Below, piece by piece: positions 24,001 to 33,800 of a stretch of DNA of 54,287 nucleotides (positions are counted from its first letter, which is position 1; every line of letters begins with the position of its first letter). The translations under genes and the position numbers were made by a program. Under the pieces are notes generated by a model. The model ran no database searches. It was not told where the DNA came from and worked only from the letters and a program-made list of their open reading frames with translations. Source of the DNA: CAYPNP01 sp964412195 (GTDB taxonomy: Bacteria > Acidobacteriota > JAAYUB01); assembly GCA_964412195.1 (NCBI GenBank), contig CAYPNP010000029.1:1-54287 (forward strand), written 5' to 3'.

Positions 24001-25292
24001 TTCCCCTCGCCGCCGTCGTTCATCCACTTCAGCCGGTCGAACAGCGCAAACAGCAGGCTCAGGGCGATGGAGGCCACCGTCCCCAGGGCCATCCCCTTGA
24101 TCTCGACCGTGCCCAGTTTTACCACAATCCCGCTCACCCCGCTGACCAGCACCACCGATGTGAGGATCAGGTTGCGCGGCTGCGTGTAGTCGACCTTCTT
24201 CTCCACCAGCATGCGGATGCCCGCCGCGGCGATGACGCCGAACAGCAGCAGGCACACCCCGCCCATGACCGGCTGGGGGATGCTGCGGATCAGCGCGGCC
24301 AGCTTGCCGACGAAGGCGATGCCGACGGCGATCGCCGCTGCCCCGCCGATGACCCACACGCTGAAGACCCGGGTGATGGCCATGACGCCGATGTTCTCGC
24401 CGTAGGTGGTGTTGGGCGTGGCGCCGGCCAGCCCCGACAGGACGTTGGAGATCCCGTCCCCGAGGAGCGAGCGGTGCAGCCCCGGGTCCTTGACCAAGTC
24501 CCGGCCGACGATGTTGCCGGTGACCACCAGGTGCCCGATGTGCTCGGCCAGCACCACCAGCGCTGCCGGCATGATCATCAGGATGGCCGCGGGCTCGAAG
24601 CGGGGCGCGTACAGGGTCGGGATCTCGAACCAGGCGGCGGACCGGACCGGGCCCAGGTCCACCATGCCCAGCGCCAGCGCCAGGGCGTACCCGGCGGCGG
24701 TGCCGATGAGCACCGGGATGGCGCCCAGGAACCCCCGGAAGAGGACCGATCCCAGGACGATCAGCCCCAGGGTGAACATGGCGGCCGCGATCGCCTCGCC
24801 GGAGGTGTACGGCGCCCCGGCGGGCGGCGGGCCGGTCAGGCCGGCCATGCCCGCGGCCACCGGCGCCAGCTCCAGGCCGATGACGGCGACGATGGCGCCC
24901 ATGGCCGCCGGGGGGAAGATGACGTCCAGCCAGCGCACACCGGCGTACCGGACGATCCGGGAGACCAGGATGAAGAACAGGCCAAAACAGATGAAGCCGC
25001 CCTGCGCCGCGCCGTAGCCGCCCAGGGAGGGGATGGCCAGCACGGCCAGCACCGGCGCGATGAAGGCGAAGCTGGAACCGAGGTAGGCGGGAATCCGGCC
25101 GCGGGCCACAACCAGGTACACCAGGGTGCCCACGCCGTTGAGGAGCAGCGAAGTGGCCGGGTTGACCTTGAACAGGAACGGGACCAGCACGGTGGCCCCG
25201 AACATGGCGAAGAGATGCTGCAGGCTGAGCGGGAGGGTCTGCGCCAGGGGGAGCCGTTCTTCCACCTGGATCGTGCGGCGAGTCGATGTCAA
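23997..25292 (-). CDS. uraA: Uracil permease (NCS2 / UraA family)
   Basis: A 431-residue nucleobase:cation symporter with 14 predicted helices. Family features: LPLSLQHLFAMFGATVLVP at the N-terminus, the half-helix motif SSFAFIAPVLAV, AEHIGHLVVTGN (whose Glu binds uracil in UraA) and TPNTTYGENIGVMAITRVFS. It brings uracil into the cell for salvage, consistent with the pyrimidine genes ~2.3 kb away. Its stop overlaps the start of the glycosyltransferase by 4 nt, so they share a transcript, though their functions look unrelated. Confidence 0.93.
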   Translation of the reverse strand: MTSTRRTIQVEERLPLAQTLPLSLQHLFAMFGATVLVPFLFKVNPATSLLLNGVGTLVYLVVARGRIPAYLGSSFAFIAPVLAVLAIPSLGGYGAAQGGFICFGLFFILVSRIVRYAGVRWLDVIFPPAAMGAIVAVIGLELAPVAAGMAGLTGPPPAGAPYTSGEAIAAAMFTLGLIVLGSVLFRGFLGAIPVLIGTAAGYALALALGMVDLGPVRSAAWFEIPTLYAPRFEPAAILMIMPAALVVLAEHIGHLVVTGNIVGRDLVKDPGLHRSLLGDGISNVLSGLAGATPNTTYGENIGVMAITRVFSVWVIGGAAAIAVGIAFVGKLAALIRSIPQPVMGGVCLLLFGVIAAAGIRMLVEKKVDYTQPRNLILTSVVLVSGVSGIVVKLGTVEIKGMALGTVASIALSLLFALFDRLKWMNDGGEGK

Positions 25293-25307
25293 GGGGCCTC
25301 CGAAGAG

Positions 25308-25452
25308 AGTCGAGTGCGAGTACGATTACGAGCGACGATTACGATCGGTCCGGATTGACATGGTCGATGGTCCATCGTCCATCGTCGGCTCGGCGGTCGT
25401 CGGTCACCGGTCATCCGTCGATTACGAGCACAAGTACGAGCATGAGCACGAT
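25308..25452. repeat. CGATTA, ATGGACC and CGGTCAC repeat mosaic upstream of uraA
   Basis: CGATTA/CGAGTA hexamers (25308-25350 and 25425-25452) flank ATGGTCC units (25359-25387) and CGGTCAC units (25395-25412). No gene is seen. Confidence 0.7.
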
Positions 25453-25471
25453 GGATCACGGAGGATGAAAA

Positions 25472-25864
25472 TCACAGGTACGGAGTATCCACCAGCTTGT
25501 TGACCAGCAGGATCATCTCGTCGGGGTCGCCGAAGCCGCCCAGGGCGTGGCCCTTGCAGCCGCGCCGGCTGCAGACGTCGATGGCGCCGCCGGTCTTGAT
25601 CCCCAGGGAGAACATGGGCGCGGCGCACAGGGAGCAGGTCCGCTCCGTGGTCAGGTCGGCCTGGCAGTGGGGGCAGGTGAGCACCGCCAGCGTGCCCTCC
25701 TCGACGAAGAAGGGCATTTTCACCGAGTAGTCGCCGAAGAAGGCGCTCAGCGAGATGGCTCCCTGCCGCCCGTCGGGCAGGCGGAAGCCCAGTTCGATCC
25801 ACTCGCCGCGGTTCAGGTCCGCATGGCAATGCGGGCAGGTTGTTTCCAGGAGCAGCTTGCGCAT
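25472..25864 (-). CDS. Zinc-ribbon protein of unknown function
   Basis: A 130-residue soluble protein with three or four CxxC-type knuckles: TCPHCHADL (~9-17), TCPHCQADL (~64-72), TCSLCAAPM (~76-84) and a C-terminal CSRRGCKGH. Between them lies a segment ELGFRLPDGRQGAISLSAFFGDYSV that looks like a small beta domain. I recognise no named family. The gene starts 18 nt after the acyl-CoA synthetase stop on the same strand, so the two are probably co-transcribed. Zinc ribbons of this kind often mediate protein or nucleic-acid contacts. Confidence 0.75.
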   Translation of the reverse strand: MRKLLLETTCPHCHADLNRGEWIELGFRLPDGRQGAISLSAFFGDYSVKMPFFVEEGTLAVLTCPHCQADLTTERTCSLCAAPMFSLGIKTGGAIDVCSRRGCKGHALGGFGDPDEMILLVNKLVDTPYL

Positions 25865-25882
25865 CTTCGCATCTCCTCGCGA

Positions 25883-27595
25883 TCAGATTTTCTTGATCTT
25901 CTCCGTGTACAGGTACCGTTTGATTTTCCGGGTGGTGGTCTTGTCGAACTCCTCCCACCGGATGGTGAAGCGGCGCACCCGCTTGTAGTGCGACAGGCGC
26001 AGGCACTGGCGCCGCACCTCCCGCTTGAGGAGCTCCTCCACCCGCTCGTCGCTCAGCGGCACGCCCTGCTGCTGGAAGTACTGGTCCACCTTCTCCAGGT
26101 CGGGCACCAGGATGGCATGGACCTCCTCCACCTCGCCGCCGGTGGCCTCCGGGCCTTCCCAGACCAGGCTCTCCAGGATGTAGGGCGACTGGTTGAGGTA
26201 GTACTCCACCTCCTCCGGGTAGACGTTCTTGCCGTTCTTGAGCACGATCACGGCCTTCTTGCGGCCCTGGATGTGCAGGAAGCCCTCCTCGTCGAAGTAG
26301 CCCAGGTCGCCGGTGTGCATCCAGCCGTCGACGATCGCCTCGGCCGTGGCCTCGGGGTCCTCGAAGTAGCCGAGCATCACGTTGGGCCCGCGGGCGCAGA
26401 TCTCGCCGTCCTCGATGCGCACCTCCATGGACGGCAGGGGCAGCCCGGCGGCCGAATCCTTGAACTGCTTGTTCCGGTTCACGGCGATGATGGGGGCGCA
26501 CTCGGTCATGCCGTAGCCCTGCAGGAAGCCGATCCCCAGTTCGCGGAAGAACCGGGCCACGGCCGGGTCCACGGCCGCGCCGCCGCTGATCAGCAGCCGC
26601 AGCCGGCCGCCGAAGCGCTCATGCAGGGCGTGGAAGATCTTCTTGCGCAGGTCCAGGCCGAGGAAGCGCTGCGACAGGCCCGCCAGCCCCTTGGCCACGG
26701 CGAACTTGCCCCGCCCCTTCTCCTTGATGCCGTCCTGGACCTTGCGGTAGATGTTTTCAAAGAGGAGCGGCACGCCCAGCATCATGGTGGCGCGCACCTC
26801 CCGCATCTGGTCGGCCAGCCGCCGGAGGTTTTCGCAATAGACGATGGTGCAGCCGCGGTAGAGCGGCGTCAGCATGCCGCAGGTGCACTCGTAGGTGTGG
26901 TGCAGCGGCAGGACGGACAGGAAGATGTCCTTGTCGTCGATGTAGGCCGCCGCGTTCATGTCCATCATGTTGGCGGCGATGTTGCGGTGGCTGAGCACCA
27001 CGCCCTTGCTGGATCCCATGGTGCCGGAGGTGTAGATGATGGCGGCCGGCGCCTCCGGGTCGATGGCCACCTGGGGGTAGCCCGTGCGGTTGCGGTTGAC
27101 CAGCTCCTGGCCCTCCTGCAGCAGGTCGGAGATCTGGAGCACGCCGGGCCGGTCGGTGGGATCCATGCAGATGACCGTCTGCAGGTGGGGGAGCTTCGGC
27201 CGGACCTCCAGCACGATGTCCAGGTAGCGGGCCGACGTCACGGCCACCGCGACGCGGGTGCGGTCCAGGATGTGCCGGACCTCCGCCTCCCGCAGGTCCT
27301 TGTCGATGGGGACGTTGACGCCGCCCCCGCAGGCGCAGGCGAGGTACGCCAGCGGCCACTCCCAGCGGCCCTCGCTGTAGGCCGACAGCGCCTGTCCGAC
27401 CGCGAAGCCGCGGGCGAACAGGGCGGCGCCCAGGGCGGAGACTCGGCGGGAGAAGTCCGCGTAGGAGATGCCGGCGTAGGTCTCGCCGCTCTTCACGAGG
27501 AAGGCGTCCTTCCCGCCGAACTTCTCGGCGCTCTTGCGCAGCATGTCGCGCAGGTCGGTGATGGGAACGACTTCGTACCAGGGGTAGGTGCTCAT
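25883..27595 (-). CDS. Long-chain acyl-CoA synthetase (AMP-forming)
   Basis: A 570-residue adenylate-forming enzyme that activates fatty acids to acyl-CoA through an acyl-AMP. P-loop IIYTSGTMGSSKGVVLSHRN, A5 motif GYGMTECAPI, A7 HTGDLGYFDEEGFLHIQGR and A8 KNGKNVYPEEVE (fatty-acid signature) are all present. A C-terminal lysine follows in the last ~20 residues (TTRKIKRYLY). It resembles FadD15-like enzymes rather than short-chain Acs. ATG at 27595 has AGGTGAGG just upstream; a GTG three codons earlier is possible. It precedes a zinc-ribbon gene. Beta-oxidation partners are not in the window. Confidence 0.9.
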   Translation of the reverse strand: MSTYPWYEVVPITDLRDMLRKSAEKFGGKDAFLVKSGETYAGISYADFSRRVSALGAALFARGFAVGQALSAYSEGRWEWPLAYLACACGGGVNVPIDKDLREAEVRHILDRTRVAVAVTSARYLDIVLEVRPKLPHLQTVICMDPTDRPGVLQISDLLQEGQELVNRNRTGYPQVAIDPEAPAAIIYTSGTMGSSKGVVLSHRNIAANMMDMNAAAYIDDKDIFLSVLPLHHTYECTCGMLTPLYRGCTIVYCENLRRLADQMREVRATMMLGVPLLFENIYRKVQDGIKEKGRGKFAVAKGLAGLSQRFLGLDLRKKIFHALHERFGGRLRLLISGGAAVDPAVARFFRELGIGFLQGYGMTECAPIIAVNRNKQFKDSAAGLPLPSMEVRIEDGEICARGPNVMLGYFEDPEATAEAIVDGWMHTGDLGYFDEEGFLHIQGRKKAVIVLKNGKNVYPEEVEYYLNQSPYILESLVWEGPEATGGEVEEVHAILVPDLEKVDQYFQQQGVPLSDERVEELLKREVRRQCLRLSHYKRVRRFTIRWEEFDKTTTRKIKRYLYTEKIKKI

Positions 27596-27644
27596 GGTCC
27601 TCACCTGCTTGGATTCACCGATTCACCGTTGAAATCACGCCGTC

Positions 27645-27673
27645 ATTATGCCACGCCGATGACCGAATCACAA
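27645..27673 (-). promoter_or_regulatory. Candidate promoter of the acyl-CoA synthetase operon
   Basis: Minus-strand TTGTGA (27673-27668), a 17-nt spacer and CATAAT (27650-27645). GGTGAATC repeat units lie in the leader (27612-27630). Confidence 0.5.
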
Positions 27674-27738
27674 TCGTGCCGCGGTCACGGGGATGCCTCC
27701 CGACGACTTCGATCTATTGAATCACGTGGCTTGCTCAC

Positions 27739-28512
27739 GGGAGGCCCGCAGGGCCGGCCGTGGATAGCCCAGGGCGAAGCGCAGCGAGCCCTGGGTCAGA
27801 GGCCGCCCCCTCCCCATCATCTCCGGATTTATTCAGGAAGCCCTGAAAGGGCGACCGAACCCTGCTCAGCTCCAGAGATACCGCTCGTCGTACGGCACGC
27901 CATGACGTTCCAACAAACGCCGGTATTCTTCCTCAAACGAAAACCGCCGGTGGTGCTCTTTCTGGTTCGCGATGTACCGCCGGACGATCTCCTTCTGAGA
28001 CGGGCTGACCGAGAACGCGCCGTAGCCGCCCTGCCACTGGAATGCATGAAATCGCGGATCTTTGGTCTTGATCCAGCCGGAGGAAACCCCCTTGACCGCC
28101 TCCATGATGTCGCTGATGGATTGGGTTCGGGCGAGCGCCGCCAGGCTGTGGACGTGGTCGGGCATGGCGTTGACGATGAGAACGGGGCAGTCGTGGTTCC
28201 GGAAAATCCCGGCGATGTAAGCCGCCACTTCGGGTTGGAACTCCTCCGTGATCCAAGGCTGGCGGTCCTTGGTGGAGAAGACGAAATGGACCAGGACGTT
28301 GGCCAGGGACTGGGCCATCGCACACCTCCTTCGGGAATGTCACCCGATCAAATGGGGCCGAAGGCGGGTGTTCCGGTTTTTTTCGAATTTCGGTCGCCCT
28401 TGCAGGGCTCCAGGAATAAACAGGAAAATAGGAGGCGGGGTCGCGTCTGACCCAGGGCTCGCTTCGCTTCGCCCTGGGCTTTCAACGACCAGCCCTTCGG
28501 GCCTTCCGGCCT
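27739..28512. mobile_element. RAYT/IS200-type element with long terminal inverted repeats
   Basis: A Y1 transposase gene (27866-28318) is framed by inverted arms of ~120 nt (27739-27859 and 28389-28512). Within each arm, AGCCCAGGGCGAAGCG..AGCGAGCCCTGGG forms a REP-like hairpin (stem CCCAGGG/CCCTGGG, 27768-27774 with 27789-27795). GGAAGCCCTGAAAGGGCGAC (27837-27856; GGAGCCCTGCAAGGGCG in the right arm) forms a second. Outside these the match continues through a GGCCCGCAGGGC/GGCCCGAAGGGC segment. No target duplication was found. Confidence 0.8.
27866..28318 (-). CDS. REP-associated tyrosine transposase (Y1/HUH, IS200-like)
   Basis: A 150-residue single-domain HUH transposase (transposase_17 family). 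The opening LANVLVHFVFSTKDRQPWI is typical. The HUH motif is MPDHVHSL (H55 and H57 flanking V) and the catalytic tyrosine is probably in QWQGGYGAFSVS (~100). Y1 enzymes cut and join single-stranded hairpin ends. AGGAGG lies 5 nt before the ATG. It is intact, with no frameshift. Long inverted REP-like arms on both sides suit the RAYT subgroup, in which a single chromosomal copy serves dispersed REP sequences, over a free IS200. Confidence 0.92.
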   Translation of the reverse strand: MAQSLANVLVHFVFSTKDRQPWITEEFQPEVAAYIAGIFRNHDCPVLIVNAMPDHVHSLAALARTQSISDIMEAVKGVSSGWIKTKDPRFHAFQWQGGYGAFSVSPSQKEIVRRYIANQKEHHRRFSFEEEYRRLLERHGVPYDERYLWS

Positions 28513-28626
28513 TTGCTGAGTGTGCTCACATTCCCAACGCCGCCACCTCACAATTTTCAAACAGAAGGGAATACGGATTCACCGGCTGGATTGAATTCTG
28601 CCATCCGCATTCGCCCGGATTTGCGG

Positions 28627-28655
28627 TTGCCGGAAACCGCCGGGTTGTCTATGAT
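28627..28655 (+). promoter_or_regulatory. Candidate promoter of the secreted hypothetical gene
   Basis: TTGCCG (28627-28632), a 17-nt spacer and TATGAT (28650-28655), 31 nt before the ATG at 28686; GGGAGG (28674-28679) follows. Confidence 0.45.
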
Positions 28656-28685
28656 GGGAACCATTCTGCCCCCGGGAGGCCGGAT

Positions 28686-29579
28686 ATGCGCCTGCGCAGT
28701 TCCCTGCTGATTCTTCTCCTGCTGTCGCTGCCGGCGGCGGCGGCCGGCCCCGCCAAGGGCTTGCTGCTCCAGCCGCTCAAGGATGCCAAGGGCGCCGTCG
28801 AGCCCGGCCTGGTGGTGACGTACCTGCCCTCCGCCCGGACGCCGGGCGCGGTGCACGTGACCGCCGCGGGACGGCAGTTCCAGGACGTCCCCGGGAACCA
28901 GGTCATGCCCTTTGACCCCGACGCCGCCGTGTGCTGGGCGTACCTGCAGCTGAAGGAGGGCCGGGTCGACCCCGAGTACCGGTTCCTCCTGGCCAAGAAC
29001 GTCCTGGCCGCGGTGCCCACCCATCCCTTGCGTGAAGACCTCCTGGCGCTCCACTGCCAGAATGCGCGGGATCATTTCCGATCGCCCACCAACGGGGTCA
29101 AGACCGGAACACCCCTGGCCCTGTGCCGCCAGTACCTGAGCGACTATCCCCGCGGTTCGCACCGGGACGAGATCGAGTGGCTGATCTGCCGGCTGGAGAC
29201 GGAGCCGCTGGAGTACGAGGGCGACGTCATCCTTTTCGAAGCGTCCATCAACCGGTTCGACCGGTTCCTCTGGCAGCACCCGCGCGCCGCGAACCGGAGC
29301 GAGATCCAAATTCAGCTTGCTGATCTCAACCGGGAGGCGTATGAGTCTCTGAAAAGGGAGATGGCGGAGAAGAAGAGCCAGGTGGTGGGATTCTCCGACG
29401 GCAAGGGGAAGATCGTGAATTATTCGGTCAAGGAGGCGCAGGCCTTCCTGGAACGGGCCCGCACGGTCTACCGGGAGCTGGCCGCCAGCAACGACCCCCG
29501 GATTCGAGCGATGGCCCGGCTGGCCCTGTTCAGCATCGAGCACGGCCGCCGGATGCCCCCCGCGCCGACGATGTGGTGA
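28686..29579 (+). CDS. Secreted protein of unknown function
   Basis: A 297-residue protein with a signal peptide (MRLRSSLLILLLLSLPAAAAG, cleavage near residue 21). The mature part starts with a short beta-type segment (GLVVTYLPSARTPGAVHVTAAG). It continues as helix-rich sequence resembling tetratricopeptide-like or scaffold helices (YRFLLAKNVLAAVPTHPLREDL, LALCRQYLSDYPRGSHRDEIEWL, QAFLERARTVYRELAAS). The phrase YLSDYPRGSHRDEIEW is typical of TPR-like outer-membrane lipoproteins, but no lipobox is present. It stands alone between the transposon and a repeat-rich spacer. Function unknown. Confidence 0.75.
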   Translation: MRLRSSLLILLLLSLPAAAAGPAKGLLLQPLKDAKGAVEPGLVVTYLPSARTPGAVHVTAAGRQFQDVPGNQVMPFDPDAAVCWAYLQLKEGRVDPEYRFLLAKNVLAAVPTHPLREDLLALHCQNARDHFRSPTNGVKTGTPLALCRQYLSDYPRGSHRDEIEWLICRLETEPLEYEGDVILFEASINRFDRFLWQHPRAANRSEIQIQLADLNREAYESLKREMAEKKSQVVGFSDGKGKIVNYSVKEAQAFLERARTVYRELAASNDPRIRAMARLALFSIEHGRRMPPAPTMW

Positions 29580-29630
29580 GAAACCGCGGACATCGGAAAA
29601 GAGCAGAGCTGTCCGGGGGATATCTGGGCT

Positions 29631-29714
29631 CTTCTCTGTGAACTCTGCGCCTCTGCGTGTAATCTTCTGAAACGATTACGATTACAAGCACGATTACGAT
29701 CGACGATTACGATA
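29631..29714. repeat. Composite CTCTGCG / CGATTA repeat
   Basis: CTCTGCGCCTCTGCGTGTAA is followed by CGATTA/CAAGCA hexamers. It is one of four copies of the same composite (also 11036-11138, 37064-37161 in reverse, 53238-53328). It lies between convergent genes. Confidence 0.75.
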
Positions 29715-29753
29715 GCTCGAGTTCAATTTTCGAGCAAGCACGAGCACGATCGA

Positions 29754-30581
29754 TCACTGTGTCTTCACGGCGGCCTGCCGCATCACCATGTGCTGCTCGG
29801 GCACCGGGTAGCCGGCCGCGCCGAATTCCTCCCGGATGACCCGGTTGGTGTCGAAGTAGACCTGCCAGTAGTGGTCGGTGTGGGTGTAGGGGCGCACGGC
29901 CAGCACCGGACCGGCCAGGGTGAAGTCCAGGATTTCCACGTCGGGGGCGGGCGCCTCGGACACGTTGGGGATTGCCGCCAGGCGCTTCTTGAGCCGGGCG
30001 ATGGCGTCGGCCACGTCCACGCCGTGGGCCAGCTGGGCGGTCCGGTCCACCCGGCGGAAGTCGGTGGCCGAATAGTTCTGGATGTTGTCGCCGAAGATCC
30101 GGGAGTTGCCGACGATGGTCTGGACGTTGTCCGGCGTCAGCAGCACCGAGGCAAACAGCCCGATCTGGGTGACCGTGCCGGTCACGCCGCCGGCGGTGAT
30201 GAAGTCCCCCACCACGAACGGCCGCAGCACGATGATGAAGACGCCCGCGGCGAAATTCGACAGCAGCCCGGCCCAGGCCGCCCCGATGGCGATGCCCATG
30301 GCGGCGACCAGGGCGGCGAACGAGGTCGTCTCCACCCCGAAGTAGCCGAGGATGGCCACCACCAGCACGATGTTGAGGGTGATGCTCACGATGGAGGCGA
30401 CGTAGCGGAGGATGGTGGGGTCCACCTTCTGCCGCTCCATCGCCTTGGAGATCATCCGGACCGCCAGGTGGATCAGCCAGCGGCCGACGATCCAGACCGC
30501 CAGCGCCGCGATGAGCTGCAGCCCCACCCGGACCAGGATGGGCGTTGCGGTTTTCATGATCTCCTCGATGTTGAAGTTCAT
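29754..30581 (-). CDS. mscS: Small-conductance mechanosensitive channel (MscS family)
   Basis: A 275-residue minimal MscS with three N-terminal helices (~15-105), the pore helix GIAIGAAWAGLLSNFAAGVFIIVLRPF and the beta-domain start VGDFITAGGVTGTVTQIGLF. A C-terminal alpha/beta vestibule follows. MscS opens under membrane tension to release solutes in hypo-osmotic shock. ATG at 30581 is chosen because AGGAGGT lies 3 nt before it; the upstream ATG at 30605 has no such site. It is flanked by repeat-rich spacers and appears monocistronic. Confidence 0.93.
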   Translation of the reverse strand: MNFNIEEIMKTATPILVRVGLQLIAALAVWIVGRWLIHLAVRMISKAMERQKVDPTILRYVASIVSITLNIVLVVAILGYFGVETTSFAALVAAMGIAIGAAWAGLLSNFAAGVFIIVLRPFVVGDFITAGGVTGTVTQIGLFASVLLTPDNVQTIVGNSRIFGDNIQNYSATDFRRVDRTAQLAHGVDVADAIARLKKRLAAIPNVSEAPAPDVEILDFTLAGPVLAVRPYTHTDHYWQVYFDTNRVIREEFGAAGYPVPEQHMVMRQAAVKTQ

Positions 30582-30609
30582 GAGACCTCCTATGGCTGAA
30601 TTCACAGAA

Positions 30610-30842
30610 TGACGAGCACGGGAAAGTTATTGTCGTTAGATTTCCCCGTCTTCTTCCGGATTCAATCTGCAATTCACCACGAAATCCACGAAACACACGA
30701 AAGGGTCCAATCCGCAATCCAAGATCAAATATGGAACTCAGGAATTGAGTGTTTCAAGCCGAAATCCGAAGTCCGAGGCCCAATGTCCGCGGACCCCAAT
30801 CCGCAATCCGCAATTCGCAATCCGCAATTCTCCCTGGCCCAA
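30610..30842. repeat. Spacer with CCACGAAA and GCGAATT-type repeats
   Basis: A CCACGAAATCCACGAAACACACGAA block (30677-30701, ~9-nt units) is followed by AATTCGC/AATCCGC heptamers (30795-30830). No gene is seen between mscS and the GGDEF gene. Confidence 0.6.
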
Positions 30843-30850
30843 TTCCGCGC

Positions 30851-30878
30851 TTGCTTTTCCATGGCCGTGCCGTAGAAT
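30851..30878 (+). promoter_or_regulatory. Candidate promoter of the propeller-GGDEF gene
   Basis: TTGCTT (30851-30856), 16 nt, TAGAAT (30873-30878). The transcript would begin within a few bases of the ATG at 30886, which has no Shine-Dalgarno, so a near-leaderless mRNA is possible. Confidence 0.35.
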
Positions 30879-30885
30879 CCTTCCC

Positions 30886-33800
30886 ATGATCCCGTTGCTC
30901 CTTCTCCTGCTGGCGCTGCTGGCCTGCCCGGCGGCGGCCGCTGAGCCGCCCGGCCGGAGCCAGTTCCGCACCTACGGGCCGGAGCAGGGCCTGACCGATC
31001 CCGCCATTTCCTGCCTCGCCCAGGACGCCTCCGGCTTCCTCTGGATCGGCACGGAGAACGGCCTCCTCCGCTACGACGGCAGCCGCTTCCAGAAGTGGAC
31101 CATGGCTGACGGCCTGCCCTCCAGCTGGGTGCGCCGGATCTTCCCCCTCCCCGACGGCAGCCTCTGGGTGGTCACCACCCGCGGGCTGGTCCGCTTCCGC
31201 GACGGCCGGGTCGATCCCGCCCGGTTCGGCCCCAAGGGCGTCACCGGCAGTCCGGAGCGCACCCTGGTGGACCTCGACGCCGAGGGGCGGCTCTGGGTGC
31301 TGCGCCGCAACGGGGTGTACCGGCAGACGGCCTTCACCGCCTTCGACGCGGTGCCCGGACGGCCGGCGGGACAGAGCGTAGCCTTGGCCTGCGGACCCAG
31401 CCCCGGCGAGGTGTACGTGGCCCTGGACCGGGGCGTCTGGGAGCTGCGCCCGGGCTGGAAGTGGGCGCCCGCCGGCCGGCTCGACCTGCCGCCGGACGAG
31501 GCCATCGAGGCCCTGGTGGTGGACGGCGCAGGGCGGCTCTGGGTGGCGGGGGTGCGCCGGCTCTGGTACCGCGACCGGGGCGGGACGGCCTTCCGGGACG
31601 CCACCGCCTGGCTGCCCGGCACCCCCTTCACCGAATCGCAGATCCAGCGCAGCGCCAACGGGCAGGTCTGGATCCCCACCAACAACGGCCTGCTGGCCGT
31701 CCGCGGCACGGAGCGCGAGGTGCTGGACGCCGCCGCCGGTCTGCCCAGCAAATGGGCCCGCACGGCCATGGTGGACCGGGAGGGCAGCCTCTGGGTGGTG
31801 GGCCCGGCACTGTACCGTCGGCTCGGCGGCGATTACGTGCGGGGCTACACCACCGACGACGGCCTGCCCAACGACGTGGTCTGGGTGGTCTACCGCGATG
31901 CGGCCGGTTCGCTCTGGGCCGGCACCAACGACGGGGTGGCCCGGCTGGGACCGCGGGGATGGGAGCCGCTGCCCGGCACGGCGGGGCTGGCGCCTTCATC
32001 CATGCAGGCGGACGCGGCCGGCAACCTCTGGATCGCCTTCTCCAACGGGCCGCTCATGGTGCTGCGCCGGGGCCAGGCGGCGCCGGCCGTCCAGCCCATG
32101 CCATCCTCCACCGGGCAGCCGGACCGTCCGTACGCGCTGCTGTGGCAGAACGGCCGCTTATGGCTGGGGGATCCGGGCCGGGGTATTTTCACTCTGGACG
32201 TTTCGCCCGCCGGCGGCCCGCGGATCGAGCCGGCCTACACCCCCGCCCAGGCGGGCGTTCCCCAGCTGATCGTCGTCCACCTGGCCGCGGACGCCCGGGG
32301 CCGGATCTGGGCGGCCACCAACGCCGGGCTCCTCTGCCGCGACGAATCCGGCTGGCACCGCTGGACCGCGGCCGACGGGCTCCGGCACGACTACGTGAGC
32401 GGCGTGCTGCCGGCCGGGGACGGTTCCTGCTGGATCTGGTACCAGGAGCCGCTGGGCCTCGGCCGGGTGGCCGCCACCGGCGGTCGCCTGCAGGTGCTGG
32501 CCCACTACGACAGCCGCAGCGGGCTGGCCTCCGACCGGGTGTACGCCGCCGTGCGCGACCGCCGGGGCGCGATATGGATCGGCGGCGACCGAGGCGTGGA
32601 CCGCCTCCGGGCCGGCAAGATCACCCACCTCGGGCGCAGCGGCGGGCTGGTGGGCGAGGACTGCTGCGCCAACGGCATGTGGACCGACGCCGGCGGCGAC
32701 GTCTGGGCGGGCACCTCCACCGGACTGGCCCGCATCCGCGCGGCCGCCGAACCGCCGCCGCCACCGCCGCCGGCCTGCTTCCTGACCGGCATCCAGCTGG
32801 ACGGGCGGACGCTCCGGCCGCCGCTGCCCACCCGACTGGCGCTGCCGCCGCAGGAATCCACGGTGGAGTTCTTCTTCGCCAGCCCCACGTTCCTCGACGA
32901 GATGGCCATGGAGTTCCAGGTCCGCCTGGGCGGATTCGAGGACGCCTGGCGGAGCACGGAGCTGCGCCAGGCGCGCTACCCGTCCCTGCCCGGCGGGCGC
33001 TACCGCTTCGAGGCGCGGGCCCGCCACCCAGGAGGCGCGTTCGGGCCGGCGGCCTCCTTCGCCTTCGACGTGGAGACGGCCTGGTGGCGGACGTGGTGGT
33101 TCGTAGGCTCGGCCGGCCTGCTGGCGGTGGCCCTGGGGGCGCTGGCCATGCTGCTGCGGGTGCGGGCGGTGGCGCGGCAGCGCGACCGGCTGGAAGGGCT
33201 GGTGGCGGAGCGCACCCGGGCGCTGCAGATCGCCTACGCCGAGCTGGCCGAGGCCAGCCAGGCCCTGAAGGAGGCGAGCCTGACCGACCCCCTCACGGAG
33301 CTGCGCAACCGGCGCTACCTCTCCTACGTCATCGAGACCGACGTCGCCCGCGTGGTCCGCACCTACCGCGACGCCGCGCCGGACCAGCCGCTGCCCAACC
33401 AGGACCTCGTCTTCTTCCTGGTGGACCTGGACCGCTTCAAGCAGATCAACGACACCCACGGCCACGCCGCCGGCGACGCCGTGCTGCGCCAGACGGCGGT
33501 GGTGCTCCGGCGCGCGGCACGGGAGACCGACAGCGTCGTCCGCTGGGGCGGCGAGGAGTTCCTGGTGGTAGCCCGCGGCGCGAGCCGCGCCGAAGCCCCC
33601 GCGCTGGCCGAGCGGATCCGCGCGCAGATGGCCCGGCAGGTGCTGCGGCTGGAGAGCGGCGCCGACGTGCGCTGGACCTGCTCGCTGGGTTTCGCTGCCC
33701 TGCCCTTCCACTGGCGGCACCCGGAGTGGCTGGGCTGGGAGCGCACGGTGGCCCTGGCCGACGCCTGCCTCTACGCCGCCAAGCACGCCGGCCGCGACGC

